Source: CAINVV01 sp964528535 (GTDB lineage Bacteria > Bacteroidota > Bacteroidia > Bacteroidales > Prolixibacteraceae). From it: a stretch of 64,000 nucleotides of DNA. Below the pieces are notes generated by a model, which searched no databases, was not told the DNA's origin, and saw nothing but the letters and a program-made list of their open reading frames with translations. The stretch covers positions 8,878 through 72,877 of the forward strand of contig CAZGSQ010000004.1 of NCBI GenBank assembly GCA_964528535.1, written 5' to 3'. Positions within the stretch are counted from its first letter, which is position 1. Each line of letters opens with the position of its first letter. The translations under genes and the position numbers were made by a program. This document shows positions 28,247-37,557 of the stretch, piece after piece.

Positions 28247-28687
28247 CTATTTTTCGGGGTTCAGGTGAACTTCTTTTTTTACAGACAGTGGTTTTCCCTT
28301 CTCTCCCAGGTAGATGGCCAGTAAAACCAGATCTTCCCGACCCTTGTTGATTCCCCTGTGCGTTATGCCTACAACTTCAGAGAAGGAGCTATTTTCTGGA
28401 AACTGCATCGTCTGGTTCTTTTCAAATTCTACAGTCAGGGTTCCTTTCAACACATAGGCAAAAACCGGGATGCTGTGCTCGTGCCAGCCAGTGGTCTTTC
28501 CTGGTGGAATGGTGATCTTCAGCATGGTCACCTCATCGTTTGGAAACGATGGATAACTGATTTTTTGCCCAAGAGAGGTCGTGTCGGTCTTTAAAATAGG
28601 CTCAATCTTTAAATCGTTGTTGTATTGGGCATAACCATTGACACTGAAAATCAGCAGAACCACCACTGTGATGAGTGAATTTTTCAT
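28247..28687 (-). CDS. Secreted cupin-domain protein
   Basis: 146 residues with a signal peptide (about 1-20, GYA-Q). A single cupin barrel carries H69-x-H71 in GWHEHSIPVFAYVLKG and H110 in GITHRG, which are plausible metal ligands. It is the third gene of a minus-strand unit, 9 bp after the VanX-like dipeptidase gene. Cupins of this size range from dioxygenases to isomerases and simple binding proteins, so the reaction is unknown. A periplasmic location is inferred from the signal. Confidence 0.85.
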   Translation of the reverse strand: MKNSLITVVVLLIFSVNGYAQYNNDLKIEPILKTDTTSLGQKISYPSFPNDEVTMLKITIPPGKTTGWHEHSIPVFAYVLKGTLTVEFEKNQTMQFPENSSFSEVVGITHRGINKGREDLVLLAIYLGEKGKPLSVKKEVHLNPEK

Positions 28688-28696
28688 ATTCGGTAA

Positions 28697-29410
28697 TTAG
28701 TTGGACAATGCATCAAACGGAACATCCATCAAGGCAAAATTGCGCCATCCCTTGAAATCATAATGCCACCATTCGCTCACATAGAGGTCAAACCCATGCC
28801 TAACCATGATCTCCTTCAGAATGTTCCTGTTTCTTATCGTTTCGGGCGGCAGGTCCATGAACGCATGTCCCGATTTTTCAGTAAAATCATCGAAAGGAGT
28901 CGGCATGGGAAGTTCAAGGCCGGTTTTTAAGTCAATAAGCGTAAGGTCGACGGCACAACCCCTGTTGTGTCGCGATCCCTTGCGTGGAGAGGCCACAAAA
29001 TTGGTGTCAGGATAGACTTCATAAAACTTCAGCGTGACAGCATAGGGCCGGTAGGCATCAAAAATCTTCAATCCCATTCCTTTTATTTTCAACTCCTTGC
29101 CGATGGCAAGAAGCGCTTCTGCAACGGGTTTCCGCAAGTAAGCCTTCGCCGATGGATAAATGGCTTGCCGTGTAAAATTATTGGATGTGGCATACCTGAT
29201 ATCCAGTACAATACCTGGAATTTTCCCGAGATCTACCAACGCATTGTCGGAATTTCTTGCAATCAACCGGTTGTATTCGCCAAGCTCTGAGACGATTTCC
29301 AGGCCATAGGGATTTGCGCTCTTCTGCTGCGGTTGCCATGCCAACACCAACAACATTCCTGTCAGAAAGAGGATGCTTTTGGCGGCTAATTTTTGCCTGC
29401 AGATTCTCAT
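28697..29410 (-). CDS. D-alanyl-D-alanine dipeptidase (M15D, VanX/DdpX type), secreted
   Basis: 237 residues with a hydrophobic N-terminus (about 11-27) for export. The VanX active site is complete: R121 in DAYRPY, zinc ligands H148 and D155 in SRHNRGCAVDLT, catalytic E213 and ligand H216 in EWWHYDF. It would hydrolyse D-Ala-D-Ala or related dipeptides in the periplasm, which recycles peptidoglycan fragments. Its ATG overlaps the stop of the upstream GH2 gene by 4 bp (ATGA), so translation is coupled. There is no VanA, VanH or two-component system nearby, so glycopeptide resistance is not implied. Confidence 0.92.
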   Translation of the reverse strand: MRICRQKLAAKSILFLTGMLLVLAWQPQQKSANPYGLEIVSELGEYNRLIARNSDNALVDLGKIPGIVLDIRYATSNNFTRQAIYPSAKAYLRKPVAEALLAIGKELKIKGMGLKIFDAYRPYAVTLKFYEVYPDTNFVASPRKGSRHNRGCAVDLTLIDLKTGLELPMPTPFDDFTEKSGHAFMDLPPETIRNRNILKEIMVRHGFDLYVSEWWHYDFKGWRNFALMDVPFDALSN

Positions 29411-32181
29411 TGCAGCAGAATCTCTTTTTCAGGAACATTCCACCCCTTCACCTTCAACAGATTTTTACCTTTCAACGCAACCGACGGGGCACTGACAGTG
29501 GTTGTGACCGATTCACCGGGCGCCAACGAAAAATAGTTGGCCGACCAGAATGCAGGCAGTACCTCTTCTCCATCGTGCATCAACCGCGGCGAAACAAAGA
29601 AGGCCAACTGTTTGGTGTTGTTGGTGAATTTCAGAGTCCATTTGGTTGCTTCCTTGACCTGCTCTCTCTTGAGGAGCGTGGTCTCAACTTGTGTTTGTGA
29701 CATGGTATTCAATGCCAGATAGTTGTCGTCAGAGGCAAGCCAGTAAACATTGTGTGAGAACACCCTTCCGGCAGCATCCTTTAGGTTCAGAACCACGAAA
29801 TTTACCCCCTTCGCGTCGGCTAAAATTTTGGAAAGAGAGATGCTCTCCTGTACATCCGACGCCTTGAGACTTACCTTGCCAACCTGACGGTCCAACAATT
29901 TTGAATCAATTCCATACACCTCGGCCTGCACGATAAGGTTGGAGACTGGTTTGTAGGTTCTGTTGATGACGGTGACCTGGTGGTCGAGCATGTTCAACTG
30001 TACGTGAACCGGCTCGCAGCCATTCTGCATAAAATAGTAGCCGGCATTGGGCTCGAGGTACCAGTCGTAAACCTGCCAGACCACACTTGGGAAGGCGGCA
30101 TTGAGTTTCCAGAGCATGATGCCACCGATGTCGTTCAACTTGTGGCCGGCTGCTTCAAAAGTACCCTGATAGCCGGTGGCGTTCATCAGCTGCATTTTGT
30201 CTGAAAACTCCTCCATATCGGTTGGCTGACCGTATCTCTTGACCATCGACTCGTAATACTTCTCGTAATGGCCATTTCCGGTACAGGCATCGTGGTAACC
30301 CCACGAATCGTTGAGCGGGAAGGGCAGTTTCTTGTCCCAGACCAGGTTGGGAATAATCTTGACGAGCGTGTTGTAGGGTGGTTGAGAGGGGAGTCCTGTC
30401 TCATCCTTGAAGACCCAGTCCTTGGCATTGTCGGCCAACCGGTAATACTCTTTCGAATCCTGCCAGGTGTATGGTCCGCTGCTGTAGACGCCTGAAGCCA
30501 GTTCGTCAGGCCAGGCACCTTTCAACCCGGCCGGCAGTTTGGCAAACCCCGATGAGCATGGGATGTACGGCCTTGTTCCGTCCAATTCTACCAGACTGTT
30601 CCGCATCTTCTCGTAGACATCCTTCCGTACATGTCCTTCGTTGCCACCTGTCCAGACCAACAGGCTGGCATGGTTGCGGATCCGGTAGATGGTGCTGATC
30701 ACATTCTTGACGAAGACCTCCGGTTCAAGCGGCCATTCTGTCGATCCTTTGAACTCGCCATGCGTATCGCCTGTGACCCAGAAATCCGACCACACGAGCA
30801 ATCCATAACGATCGGCCAAATCAAAAAATGCATCAGGCGGTGTGACGCCACCACCCCAGATCCTGACCAGGTTGATGTTTGAATTCCTGCAGAGGTGCAA
30901 CTCTGCATCGTACCTTGCCGAATCGCGGTTGAGCATCATGTCAGGTACCCAGGCACCTCCGGTCAGCAGGATGCGTCGTCCGTTGACAAAAAATTCGCGT
31001 CGCAGAAACTTGTTGGGAACCTCCCCTGCCTTCGAACTGACAGTGCGAACGCCAAAGAGGAAAGTAGTGTCATCCATGGTAACGCCGTTGTTCAGGTATT
31101 GCAGGCGGATGCGGTAAAGATTGGCTGTACCGCTGCCGTTGGGCCACCACAAATGCGGTTGTCTGAAAGTCAGTTCAGTCGTATTCCCGGCATTCAACGC
31201 CACATTGGTTGTGCCGTTTGCAGCAATGTTTACCTCTTTCGAGAAAGCAACGCCGGTTCCTTCGAAATTTTCGGGTAGGATCTTCACGGTAAGCGTTCCC
31301 TTGTGTGCAGTTTGACTGTGGTTCAGAAGCGATAAATTCAAGGAAATTTTGGCCAAAGTAGTGTCGGGCAGGATGGGAAGTTCGGTGATGATCTGAGGTT
31401 GGGCAATGGTAACAGCACCAGAAGTACGCAGGAAGACAGGTTGCCAAATGCCTATGTTCCTGTCGCGTACAGGAGGGATCCAGTCCCAGCCTACCGAACA
31501 CAACATCGTCACGTTTTTGCCGATATCTCCCGTAGGTCCTCCGTTTTCATAGAAATCGTCCAACCCCTTGAGTTGTTCCTGTGCCGGTAACCCGGGAAAG
31601 TCGAGTGGATAAATTTTTACTGCCACAACATTCTCTTCGCCGGCTTTGATGCTTTTACTCACATCGAAGCTGTATTCCGCAAACATTCCGGCCATCCGCG
31701 CCGAGTCGGCTATTTGGAAACCGTTGATCCATACCGCGGCGCGGTAGTTTATTCCCTTGAAAATCAGCTGGAAATGACGCCCTTTGTCAACGGCCGGAAC
31801 CACAAACGAAGTCCTGTACCAGTAAGGTTTCTTCCAGGGGTTGGCGACATTGGGAAGGTGACTGAATTGTTCGAGGTGGTATTTTTTGTTGAATTCATCC
31901 GAAGCATCCGGTATTAGCATGTTGTTCATCCCAGAATAGGGATCCGGATAGACTCGGTTGGCCACCAGACCCGTCAGTACTGTCGAAGGAACAGTCACCG
32001 GAAACCAGTACACTTTGGAATGGTAACCGGGAGTGGAAATTTCTTCGCCTGTAGAGGTAATCAATTCAGACGACTGAAGTTGGAATTTTGAAAGTTTCTC
32101 CTGTTTGATTTTATTGGCTTGCCCAAATGAAGTGTGCAGACAAAGAACGAACAGGACGATTGGTAAAAGAAGGATTTTCAT
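29407..32181 (-). CDS. Glycoside hydrolase family 2 enzyme (exo-beta-glucosaminidase/beta-mannosidase subgroup), secreted
   Basis: 924 residues from ATG 32181, which begins a clear signal peptide (MKILLLPIVLF ... SFGQ). The frame is open 273 bp further upstream but that part is not protein-like and crosses into the divergent CBM6 gene. Domain order is jelly-roll (about 30-200), Ig-like, TIM barrel, then C-terminal Ig-like domains. In the barrel, WTGGNEG supplies the acid/base E515 and FKDETGLPS the nucleophile E594. The late motif LWKLNAAFPSVVWQVYDWYL resembles exo-beta-D-glucosaminidases (CsxA) and endo-beta-mannosidases more than beta-galactosidases. Substrate unproven. It is the first gene of the unit with the dipeptidase and cupin. 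Confidence 0.9.
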   Translation of the reverse strand: MKILLLPIVLFVLCLHTSFGQANKIKQEKLSKFQLQSSELITSTGEEISTPGYHSKVYWFPVTVPSTVLTGLVANRVYPDPYSGMNNMLIPDASDEFNKKYHLEQFSHLPNVANPWKKPYWYRTSFVVPAVDKGRHFQLIFKGINYRAAVWINGFQIADSARMAGMFAEYSFDVSKSIKAGEENVVAVKIYPLDFPGLPAQEQLKGLDDFYENGGPTGDIGKNVTMLCSVGWDWIPPVRDRNIGIWQPVFLRTSGAVTIAQPQIITELPILPDTTLAKISLNLSLLNHSQTAHKGTLTVKILPENFEGTGVAFSKEVNIAANGTTNVALNAGNTTELTFRQPHLWWPNGSGTANLYRIRLQYLNNGVTMDDTTFLFGVRTVSSKAGEVPNKFLRREFFVNGRRILLTGGAWVPDMMLNRDSARYDAELHLCRNSNINLVRIWGGGVTPPDAFFDLADRYGLLVWSDFWVTGDTHGEFKGSTEWPLEPEVFVKNVISTIYRIRNHASLLVWTGGNEGHVRKDVYEKMRNSLVELDGTRPYIPCSSGFAKLPAGLKGAWPDELASGVYSSGPYTWQDSKEYYRLADNAKDWVFKDETGLPSQPPYNTLVKIIPNLVWDKKLPFPLNDSWGYHDACTGNGHYEKYYESMVKRYGQPTDMEEFSDKMQLMNATGYQGTFEAAGHKLNDIGGIMLWKLNAAFPSVVWQVYDWYLEPNAGYYFMQNGCEPVHVQLNMLDHQVTVINRTYKPVSNLIVQAEVYGIDSKLLDRQVGKVSLKASDVQESISLSKILADAKGVNFVVLNLKDAAGRVFSHNVYWLASDDNYLALNTMSQTQVETTLLKREQVKEATKWTLKFTNNTKQLAFFVSPRLMHDGEEVLPAFWSANYFSLAPGESVTTTVSAPSVALKGKNLLKVKGWNVPEKEILLQ

Positions 32182-32312
32182 TTTTTTAAAGGAATTTTCA
32201 GGTAATGAAAGTATGAATTTGGCTTGCTTGAAATTAGATACGATATTTTGAGATTGATTTAGAGATTTTCTAAATTTAGACAGTTTTTTTGATACTGAAA
32301 TAAATTCCCGGA

Positions 32313-32320
32313 CAAAGATA
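32313..32320 (-). promoter_or_regulatory. Candidate -7 element for the GH2 unit
   Basis: Minus-strand TATCTTTG, an exact TANNTTTG match, 132 bp before the GH2 start. A second match (TAAATTTG) lies at 32353-32360. Neither has an ideally spaced TTTG. Confidence 0.35.
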
Positions 32321-32407
32321 AGAGGATGCTGAAAAAACTTGTATCTTTCTGTCAAATTTACACTAAGCTGAACTTTTTCCCTTTCCAAACGTGACGATAA
32401 GTTGTCT

Positions 32408-33085
32408 ATGAAGAATAAATTTACCTGTTTTCTGAAGTTTTCTGCGCTGGTCATGCTGATTCTCTTCGGTGGAATTCCTCTCTCCTCTTCAAATAAGGAC
32501 CACTCGAAGGCCTGGAACGGTGCTGCCCAGCACCTGCCGGGAAAGGTTCAATGTGAGTGGTACGATCGGGGTGGGGAAGGGGTTGCCTACCACGATCGCG
32601 ATAGCATCAACAACGGAAGCGGCAAGCTGAATCCGGCAAATGGCACCTTTCTCAACGAATTCAGGATGCACGAAGGAGTTGACATCTCCTACACGAAAAC
32701 GGGTGAGATCGACAACAACCCCTTCAACCTGGTTGAACCCGAAATGGGTCAGCTTTATGTCGGCTGGACGGATCCTGGCGAATGGATCAATTATTCGGTA
32801 ACGGTAGATAAAACTGGATTTTACAAAGTAGGACTGATGTTCACTGCAAGCGGTGACGGAGGAATAGCCTTGGATCTGGATGGCCGAAAACTGACCGGTG
32901 AGCTGAAGATTCCATCTACCCGAAATGAAAAGGAACCGGTTGCCTGGCGCCAGTGGCACCACTGGAACCGGATCGATTCACTCACTACCGTGAAGCTCAA
33001 CAAAGGGGCTCACCTGCTAACGCTGAAAACTGTTGCCAACGGAAACATGAATTACGACTACCTGGATTTTAAGATGTTAAAGTAG
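32408..33085 (+). CDS. Secreted CBM6-type carbohydrate-binding protein
   Basis: 225 residues from ATG 32408 (a TTG 6 bp upstream is less likely). Signal peptide about 1-27. The rest is one family 6-type beta sandwich: EGVDISYTK, GWTDPGEWINYSVTVDKTGFY and the final NYDYLDFKMLK match the CBM6 ligand-binding face and last strand. No catalytic domain is attached. It begins a plus-strand series (CBM6, DUF362, GH5, carboxypeptidase-like protein) divergent from the GH2 unit, so it probably tethers or presents polysaccharide for those enzymes. Confidence 0.85.
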   Translation: MKNKFTCFLKFSALVMLILFGGIPLSSSNKDHSKAWNGAAQHLPGKVQCEWYDRGGEGVAYHDRDSINNGSGKLNPANGTFLNEFRMHEGVDISYTKTGEIDNNPFNLVEPEMGQLYVGWTDPGEWINYSVTVDKTGFYKVGLMFTASGDGGIALDLDGRKLTGELKIPSTRNEKEPVAWRQWHHWNRIDSLTTVKLNKGAHLLTLKTVANGNMNYDYLDFKMLK

Positions 33086-33177
33086 TCTCATGATAGTTAG
33101 ATTGACTGGTTTTGCTTCCTCCAGGTTACACAATGAAGCTTGTTGAAAAAAATGTTTAATTGATTAAAAAATCAACC

Positions 33178-34731
33178 ATGATTACAAAATTGAAGAAGTA
33201 TTTGGAGCGTGTGCAAAGCACCAATAAACTTTGGACAAAGTTGAGTTTTATCGTTCTGGGGATTAGCTCTACCCTGTGGTTTCTTATAAGGGTTATTCCC
33301 AAACCCTCGAGAGCTTCCTACCCTTGTATGCAGGCTGCATCTCCCATCATGTCCGGATTTATCATCTGGATGATCACCATTACGGGGTCTGCCTATGCTT
33401 TCAGGAAGGCAAAGCACCAACTTTATCAGGCAAGGTACCTCGCTGCCGGACTGTTTGTATTTGTTGGTGTCTTGTTTGCTGGTTTGTACACGATGAATCT
33501 CAATGCATCAACAAGCGCAGCTAAACTTGAGGCATGGTACAAACCCAACACACCACTTGGAACGGGCAGAGGAATAAATCCGGGAAGAGTCGTATGGGGA
33601 CACAATCCAAAAATTGCCTCGTGGGACGGGAAAACAGGGTTCTGGTGGGAAGACAGGTTCAACAACCAGTCAGAAGCCGACAAGCTTTTTTCTCAAACCC
33701 TTTGCGGCATTGCCAACACAAGGAATGAAAAAAAATCATGGGATGCCTTGTTTCGTTTCTTCAATCAATCAAAAAAGAAGGCTGACACCGGATACAAATC
33801 GGGAGAAAAGATAGCTATCAAAATCAATCAGAACAATACTTCAGGGCATCAAAGCAGTGAGGAAATTAACGCCAATCCGCAGATGATTCTTGCTCTTCTG
33901 AAGAGTCTGGTGAATGAAGCAGGTGTTCCGCAGGAAAACATCTCGCTGGCCGATCCAAGCCGGTTTATTACCGATAATATTTACAACAAGTGCCATCCGC
34001 TTTTTCCAAATATTCACTACATCGATCACGTAGGAGGCGACGGACGCGAGAAATCTACTTTCGTCGCAAATGGATTCTTATACTCCCTCGATTTTAAGGG
34101 CATGACCAAAGATCTGGCGACCTGCTTCGTCGAAGCAGATTATGTCATCAATATGGCAATCATGAAGGGACATGTAAGTCAGGGTGTCACGCTTTGTGCC
34201 AAAAACTTCTTCGGCTGTACCAGCATCGAAACCGATTGGCGCAAAAATTCGCATGGAAGTGGTTTTAGCCAAAGCAGGGAGGGAAAGAGGCAATACTCGG
34301 TATACCCCGATTTTATTGGACACAAGGACCTTGGCGGCAAAACCATTCTTTATTTGATCGACGGCATATACAGCAACAAAGCATTGAACGGAATCCCAAA
34401 TTCCAAATGGTCGTTGCCTCCATTCAACAATGAGTGGATGGGTAGTCTTTTCGCCTCGCAGGATGCCGTGGCAGTTGAATCTGTGGTGCTCGACTTTGCG
34501 CTCGCAGCATGGCCGGATGCCCCGGATATGATGTACAGCGATCATGCCATGGAAGAGATGGCCCTGGCAAATAATCCGCCTTCAGGAACTATATACGATC
34601 CGGAACGGGATGGTACCCGCCTGACAAGTTTGGGGACTACAGAGCATTGGAACAACGCCCTCGACAAGAAATATTCGGTCAATCTGAAAAGTGGCAAGGG
34701 CATTGAACTGGTCTACCAGAAGTTGAAATAG
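33178..34731 (+). CDS. DUF362 domain protein with N-terminal membrane anchor
   Basis: 517 residues from ATG 33178. Three hydrophobic segments (about 18-40, 58-78, 86-109) are followed by a long soluble domain (about 120-517) with the DUF362 blocks EKIAIKINQN, VINMAIMKGHVSQGVTLCAKNFFG and LYLIDGIYSNKALNG. No 4Fe-4S ferredoxin repeat follows, unlike many DUF362 proteins. The family has no settled function. Position between CBM6 and GH5 genes (48 bp from GH5) suggests a role linked to polysaccharide use. The start at 33178 is preferred over a TTG at 33160. Confidence 0.82.
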   Translation: MITKLKKYLERVQSTNKLWTKLSFIVLGISSTLWFLIRVIPKPSRASYPCMQAASPIMSGFIIWMITITGSAYAFRKAKHQLYQARYLAAGLFVFVGVLFAGLYTMNLNASTSAAKLEAWYKPNTPLGTGRGINPGRVVWGHNPKIASWDGKTGFWWEDRFNNQSEADKLFSQTLCGIANTRNEKKSWDALFRFFNQSKKKADTGYKSGEKIAIKINQNNTSGHQSSEEINANPQMILALLKSLVNEAGVPQENISLADPSRFITDNIYNKCHPLFPNIHYIDHVGGDGREKSTFVANGFLYSLDFKGMTKDLATCFVEADYVINMAIMKGHVSQGVTLCAKNFFGCTSIETDWRKNSHGSGFSQSREGKRQYSVYPDFIGHKDLGGKTILYLIDGIYSNKALNGIPNSKWSLPPFNNEWMGSLFASQDAVAVESVVLDFALAAWPDAPDMMYSDHAMEEMALANNPPSGTIYDPERDGTRLTSLGTTEHWNNALDKKYSVNLKSGKGIELVYQKLK

Positions 34732-34779
34732 CAAACTAATGACGGCTGAAATTTAATCTCATCCAAACAACCTATTCCC

Positions 34780-36033
34780 ATGAAGAATCTTTTGCGTTCA
34801 CTCCTGGTCGCCCTGAGTTGTATCCTGCTCTTCACTGCTTTCCAGAAGGGTGGTTCAAAACAGAAAATCTCAAAATTTATCACCATCTCCGGCCAGGACC
34901 TCCTGACACCCGACGGGGCAAAGTTCCTGATTCGGGGAATCAACCTCGGCAACTGGCTCAACCCGGAAGGGTACATGTTCGGGTTCAAGGGCACCAGCTC
35001 TGCACGATTGATAGACAAGGCATTCAAGGAATTGGCAGGACCTGACTTTGCCAACGATTTCTGGAAGAAATTCAAGGACAACTACATCACCCGCGAAGAT
35101 ATCCGCTTTATAAAAAGTACGGGTGTCAACTCCATCCGGTTGCCCTTCCACTACAAGTTGTTTACCGACGAGGATTACATGGGACTTTCGGTCAAACAGG
35201 ATGGATTTCAGCGCATCGACAGCCTCCTGGGCTGGTGCAGGGAATCCAAATTGTATGTGATCCTCGACATGCACGATGCCCCCGGCGGTCAGACTGGCGA
35301 CAACATCGACGACAGTTATGGTTATCCCTGGCTGATGACCAGCGAAAAGAGCCAGGAATTGTTCGTCGGCATTTGGAAGAAAATAGCCACCCACTACCGT
35401 GAGGAACCCCTTATCCTGGGTTACGACCTGTTGAATGAACCGATCGCACCCTATTTCGGAGAAGAGATGCCGCGACTAAACGCCGCCCTCGAACCGCTCT
35501 ACATGCGGGCCGTTAAAGCCATTCGGGAGGTGGATAAAAATCACATTGTGTTGTTGGGCGGGGCGCAGTGGGATGGCAACTTCAAGGTATTCAAAGACGC
35601 CAGATTCGACGACAAGATGATGTACACCTGTCACAGGTACTGGTGCGACACGCTGCAGGCCAACATCCAGGATTTCGTGCATTTCCGCGACTCCGTCAAC
35701 CTGCCAATCTACATGGGTGAGACCGGCGAAAACAGCGACAAATGGATCTCAGCCTGGACCCGCCTGATGGTCAGGAACAACATAGGTTACCACTACTGGC
35801 CTTACAAAAAAATGGGAAAACCAAGCTGCATGGTCACCCTTCCAACCCCCGAAGCTTGGAATAAAATTGTGACCTTTACAGAGAGTCCCCGCAACACGTT
35901 CGACGAAATCAGGAAGGCCAGACCCGGTCAGGAGGAGGTACGTAAGATCATGCTCGATTTCCTCGGCAACGTGAAATTCGACAAATGTGCACAAAACAGA
36001 GGGTACATTCAGGCCATGGGGCTGAGGAAGTAA
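34780..36033 (+). CDS. Glycoside hydrolase family 5 enzyme, secreted
   Basis: 417 residues. Signal peptide about 1-21. The TIM barrel begins with GKFLIRGINLGNWL-like sequence (about 47-60), as in exo-1,3-glucanase-like GH5 members. Acid/base E220 is in LLNEP, nucleophile E314 in MGETGE, and H124, H165 and H285/Y287-type positions line the cleft. Beta-glucan or mannan is a likely substrate, but the subfamily is not decided. It lies 48 bp after the DUF362 gene and 52 bp before the carboxypeptidase-like gene. Confidence 0.92.
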   Translation: MKNLLRSLLVALSCILLFTAFQKGGSKQKISKFITISGQDLLTPDGAKFLIRGINLGNWLNPEGYMFGFKGTSSARLIDKAFKELAGPDFANDFWKKFKDNYITREDIRFIKSTGVNSIRLPFHYKLFTDEDYMGLSVKQDGFQRIDSLLGWCRESKLYVILDMHDAPGGQTGDNIDDSYGYPWLMTSEKSQELFVGIWKKIATHYREEPLILGYDLLNEPIAPYFGEEMPRLNAALEPLYMRAVKAIREVDKNHIVLLGGAQWDGNFKVFKDARFDDKMMYTCHRYWCDTLQANIQDFVHFRDSVNLPIYMGETGENSDKWISAWTRLMVRNNIGYHYWPYKKMGKPSCMVTLPTPEAWNKIVTFTESPRNTFDEIRKARPGQEEVRKIMLDFLGNVKFDKCAQNRGYIQAMGLRK

Positions 36034-36085
36034 AATCGGTGTAATTGGCTGTTCAATTGAGCTTTTGCCACCAAAGTCAAACCCA

Positions 36086-37192
36086 ATGATTCAAATTGAG
36101 CCTTTACAAAGTAGTCCTTCCAATCCTTCGCTGCCCCATCATTTTGAAGTGGGCAGGTTGAAACTATTCTTGATTTTGCTGGCAATGCTGTGTTGCCATT
36201 TGATTGGTTATTGCCAACTTATCAAAGGAACAGTCTTCGACCAGGAGACCTCAGAACCAATTCCATTTGCTTCTGTCTACTTCAGCGGCACAACTGTTGG
36301 GACGACTGCCAATGCGAGCGGTTACTTCGAGTTGAACTATCCGGTTGGCTTGTCAAACCCATTGACAATAAGTTCTGTGGGTTATTATTCTGCTACGCTG
36401 ACAAACTTTCAAACAAACGAAAAGCGCTCTATCAAACTGCAGCCAAAAACAATTGATCTACTGGGTATTGAAGTAGCCGGAGACAAAAGCAGGAACGTCA
36501 GAAAAAAATATTTCCCAACCTTTCGGGTCGAATTTTTAGGAAAGAAATTGAATCCCAGGGAGTGCAGCATACGCAACGAAGGAGATGTACTGATCCAATA
36601 TGATCGCAACAACCATTTGGTAAAGGCCTTTGCATCACACCAAATTCAGATTCAAAATGAACGGTTGGGCTACAACATCAGCTATTTTTTGGATCGTTTT
36701 GAATACAATCTGCTAACCAAATCCTTGATATTCATAGGAAATTACATCTTTACCCCCATGAAGGCCAGGGACAGCAAACAGCAGGCAGAATTTGAAACCA
36801 ACCGGTTGATGGCCTATTTGGGGTCCAGGATGCACCTCTTCAGATCGTTGTGGGACGGCAGTTTTGCATTGTCAGGATTTGTCGCGATCAATGTAAACGG
36901 GAATGTGATCCCACCTGAAAAAGTAGGAATTGGAACAGAAGTTGCCCCAAACGGAGCCGAACAAAAATCACTCATCATGCTCGGAACGTTTGGTGTCTAT
37001 TACAAGGATTTTTCGAGGCTTACCAGGATGGTGCTGAAAGATGGATCCGTCCATTTCGACAGCAATGGCTACTTTGATCCGATGGAGATCTTTTGGGAAG
37101 GTGCCATGGCCAACAAACGCATCTCCGACCTGTTGCCGTATGAATATGTTCCCGATGTCGATGCTTTGAAAAAGCTGCAGGAGGCACCCTGA
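36086..37192 (+). CDS. Carboxypeptidase-regulatory-like domain surface protein
   Basis: 368 residues from ATG 36086. A hydrophobic segment lies about 27-44 after a polar lead, so export may use a long signal. Residues about 50-130 form a carboxypeptidase D regulatory-like beta domain (GTVFDQETSEPIPFASVYFSG, GYFELNYP). The C-terminal 230 residues match no family I recognise. Bacteroidota proteins with this N-domain usually act at the outer membrane or periplasm, but this one has no TonB plug or barrel. Function unknown. Confidence 0.72.
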   Translation: MIQIEPLQSSPSNPSLPHHFEVGRLKLFLILLAMLCCHLIGYCQLIKGTVFDQETSEPIPFASVYFSGTTVGTTANASGYFELNYPVGLSNPLTISSVGYYSATLTNFQTNEKRSIKLQPKTIDLLGIEVAGDKSRNVRKKYFPTFRVEFLGKKLNPRECSIRNEGDVLIQYDRNNHLVKAFASHQIQIQNERLGYNISYFLDRFEYNLLTKSLIFIGNYIFTPMKARDSKQQAEFETNRLMAYLGSRMHLFRSLWDGSFALSGFVAINVNGNVIPPEKVGIGTEVAPNGAEQKSLIMLGTFGVYYKDFSRLTRMVLKDGSVHFDSNGYFDPMEIFWEGAMANKRISDLLPYEYVPDVDALKKLQEAP

Positions 37193-37557
37193 TCTTTACT
37201 GCTTCCGAAAAAGAGGCAATATTTTAGGGTTGTTTACCTCTCTGTGCGATTGTATTTTCCAGACCCTAAATGGAATATATTTCCAGAATCGAAAATGACG
37301 CATCCGATATATGGCTGACAACATTGATGCGGATTGTTCGTTAAGGATTTGGAGAACATTTAAAAATGAGTGTAGAAATTTAAAGGCAATTAGCGCTAAC
37401 AAAGGCTATGGAGCAAAAACGGTTGATGAAGACATGCAACCAAGTAAGTGTCCATCCTGCCGGTCAGGACGAGGAAATTATTTCCGCTTCTGCTCCTGGC
37501 CTTGGGCCGTTGGTGGCAATTTTAGCAGCAGTCGCGATACAAACAAACAATTAAGAA
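37193..37557 (+). other. Intergenic stretch without a convincing gene
   Basis: 365 bp. No ORF here has family-like sequence; an 88-residue frame (37311-37577) has no RBS or domain. The part at about 37395-37540 has paired GCTAAC and GTTGG segments reminiscent of, but not matching, integron attC arms. It precedes the DUF7010-like gene. Confidence 0.6.

Noticed and set aside
28697..29410. Vancomycin-resistance element
   Set aside because: VanX-like residues are complete, but there is no VanA, VanH or VanRS, and the neighbours are a glycoside hydrolase and a cupin; wall-fragment recycling is simpler.
30400..30640. Beta-galactosidase as the GH2 function
   Set aside because: The WTGGNEG acid/base and the C-terminal WKLN/WQVYDWYL motifs fit the glucosaminidase/mannosidase subgroup rather than LacZ.
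32182..32454. 91-residue N-terminal extension of the GH2 enzyme
   Set aside because: It overlaps the divergent CBM6 gene, and the signal peptide begins exactly at the later ATG 32181.
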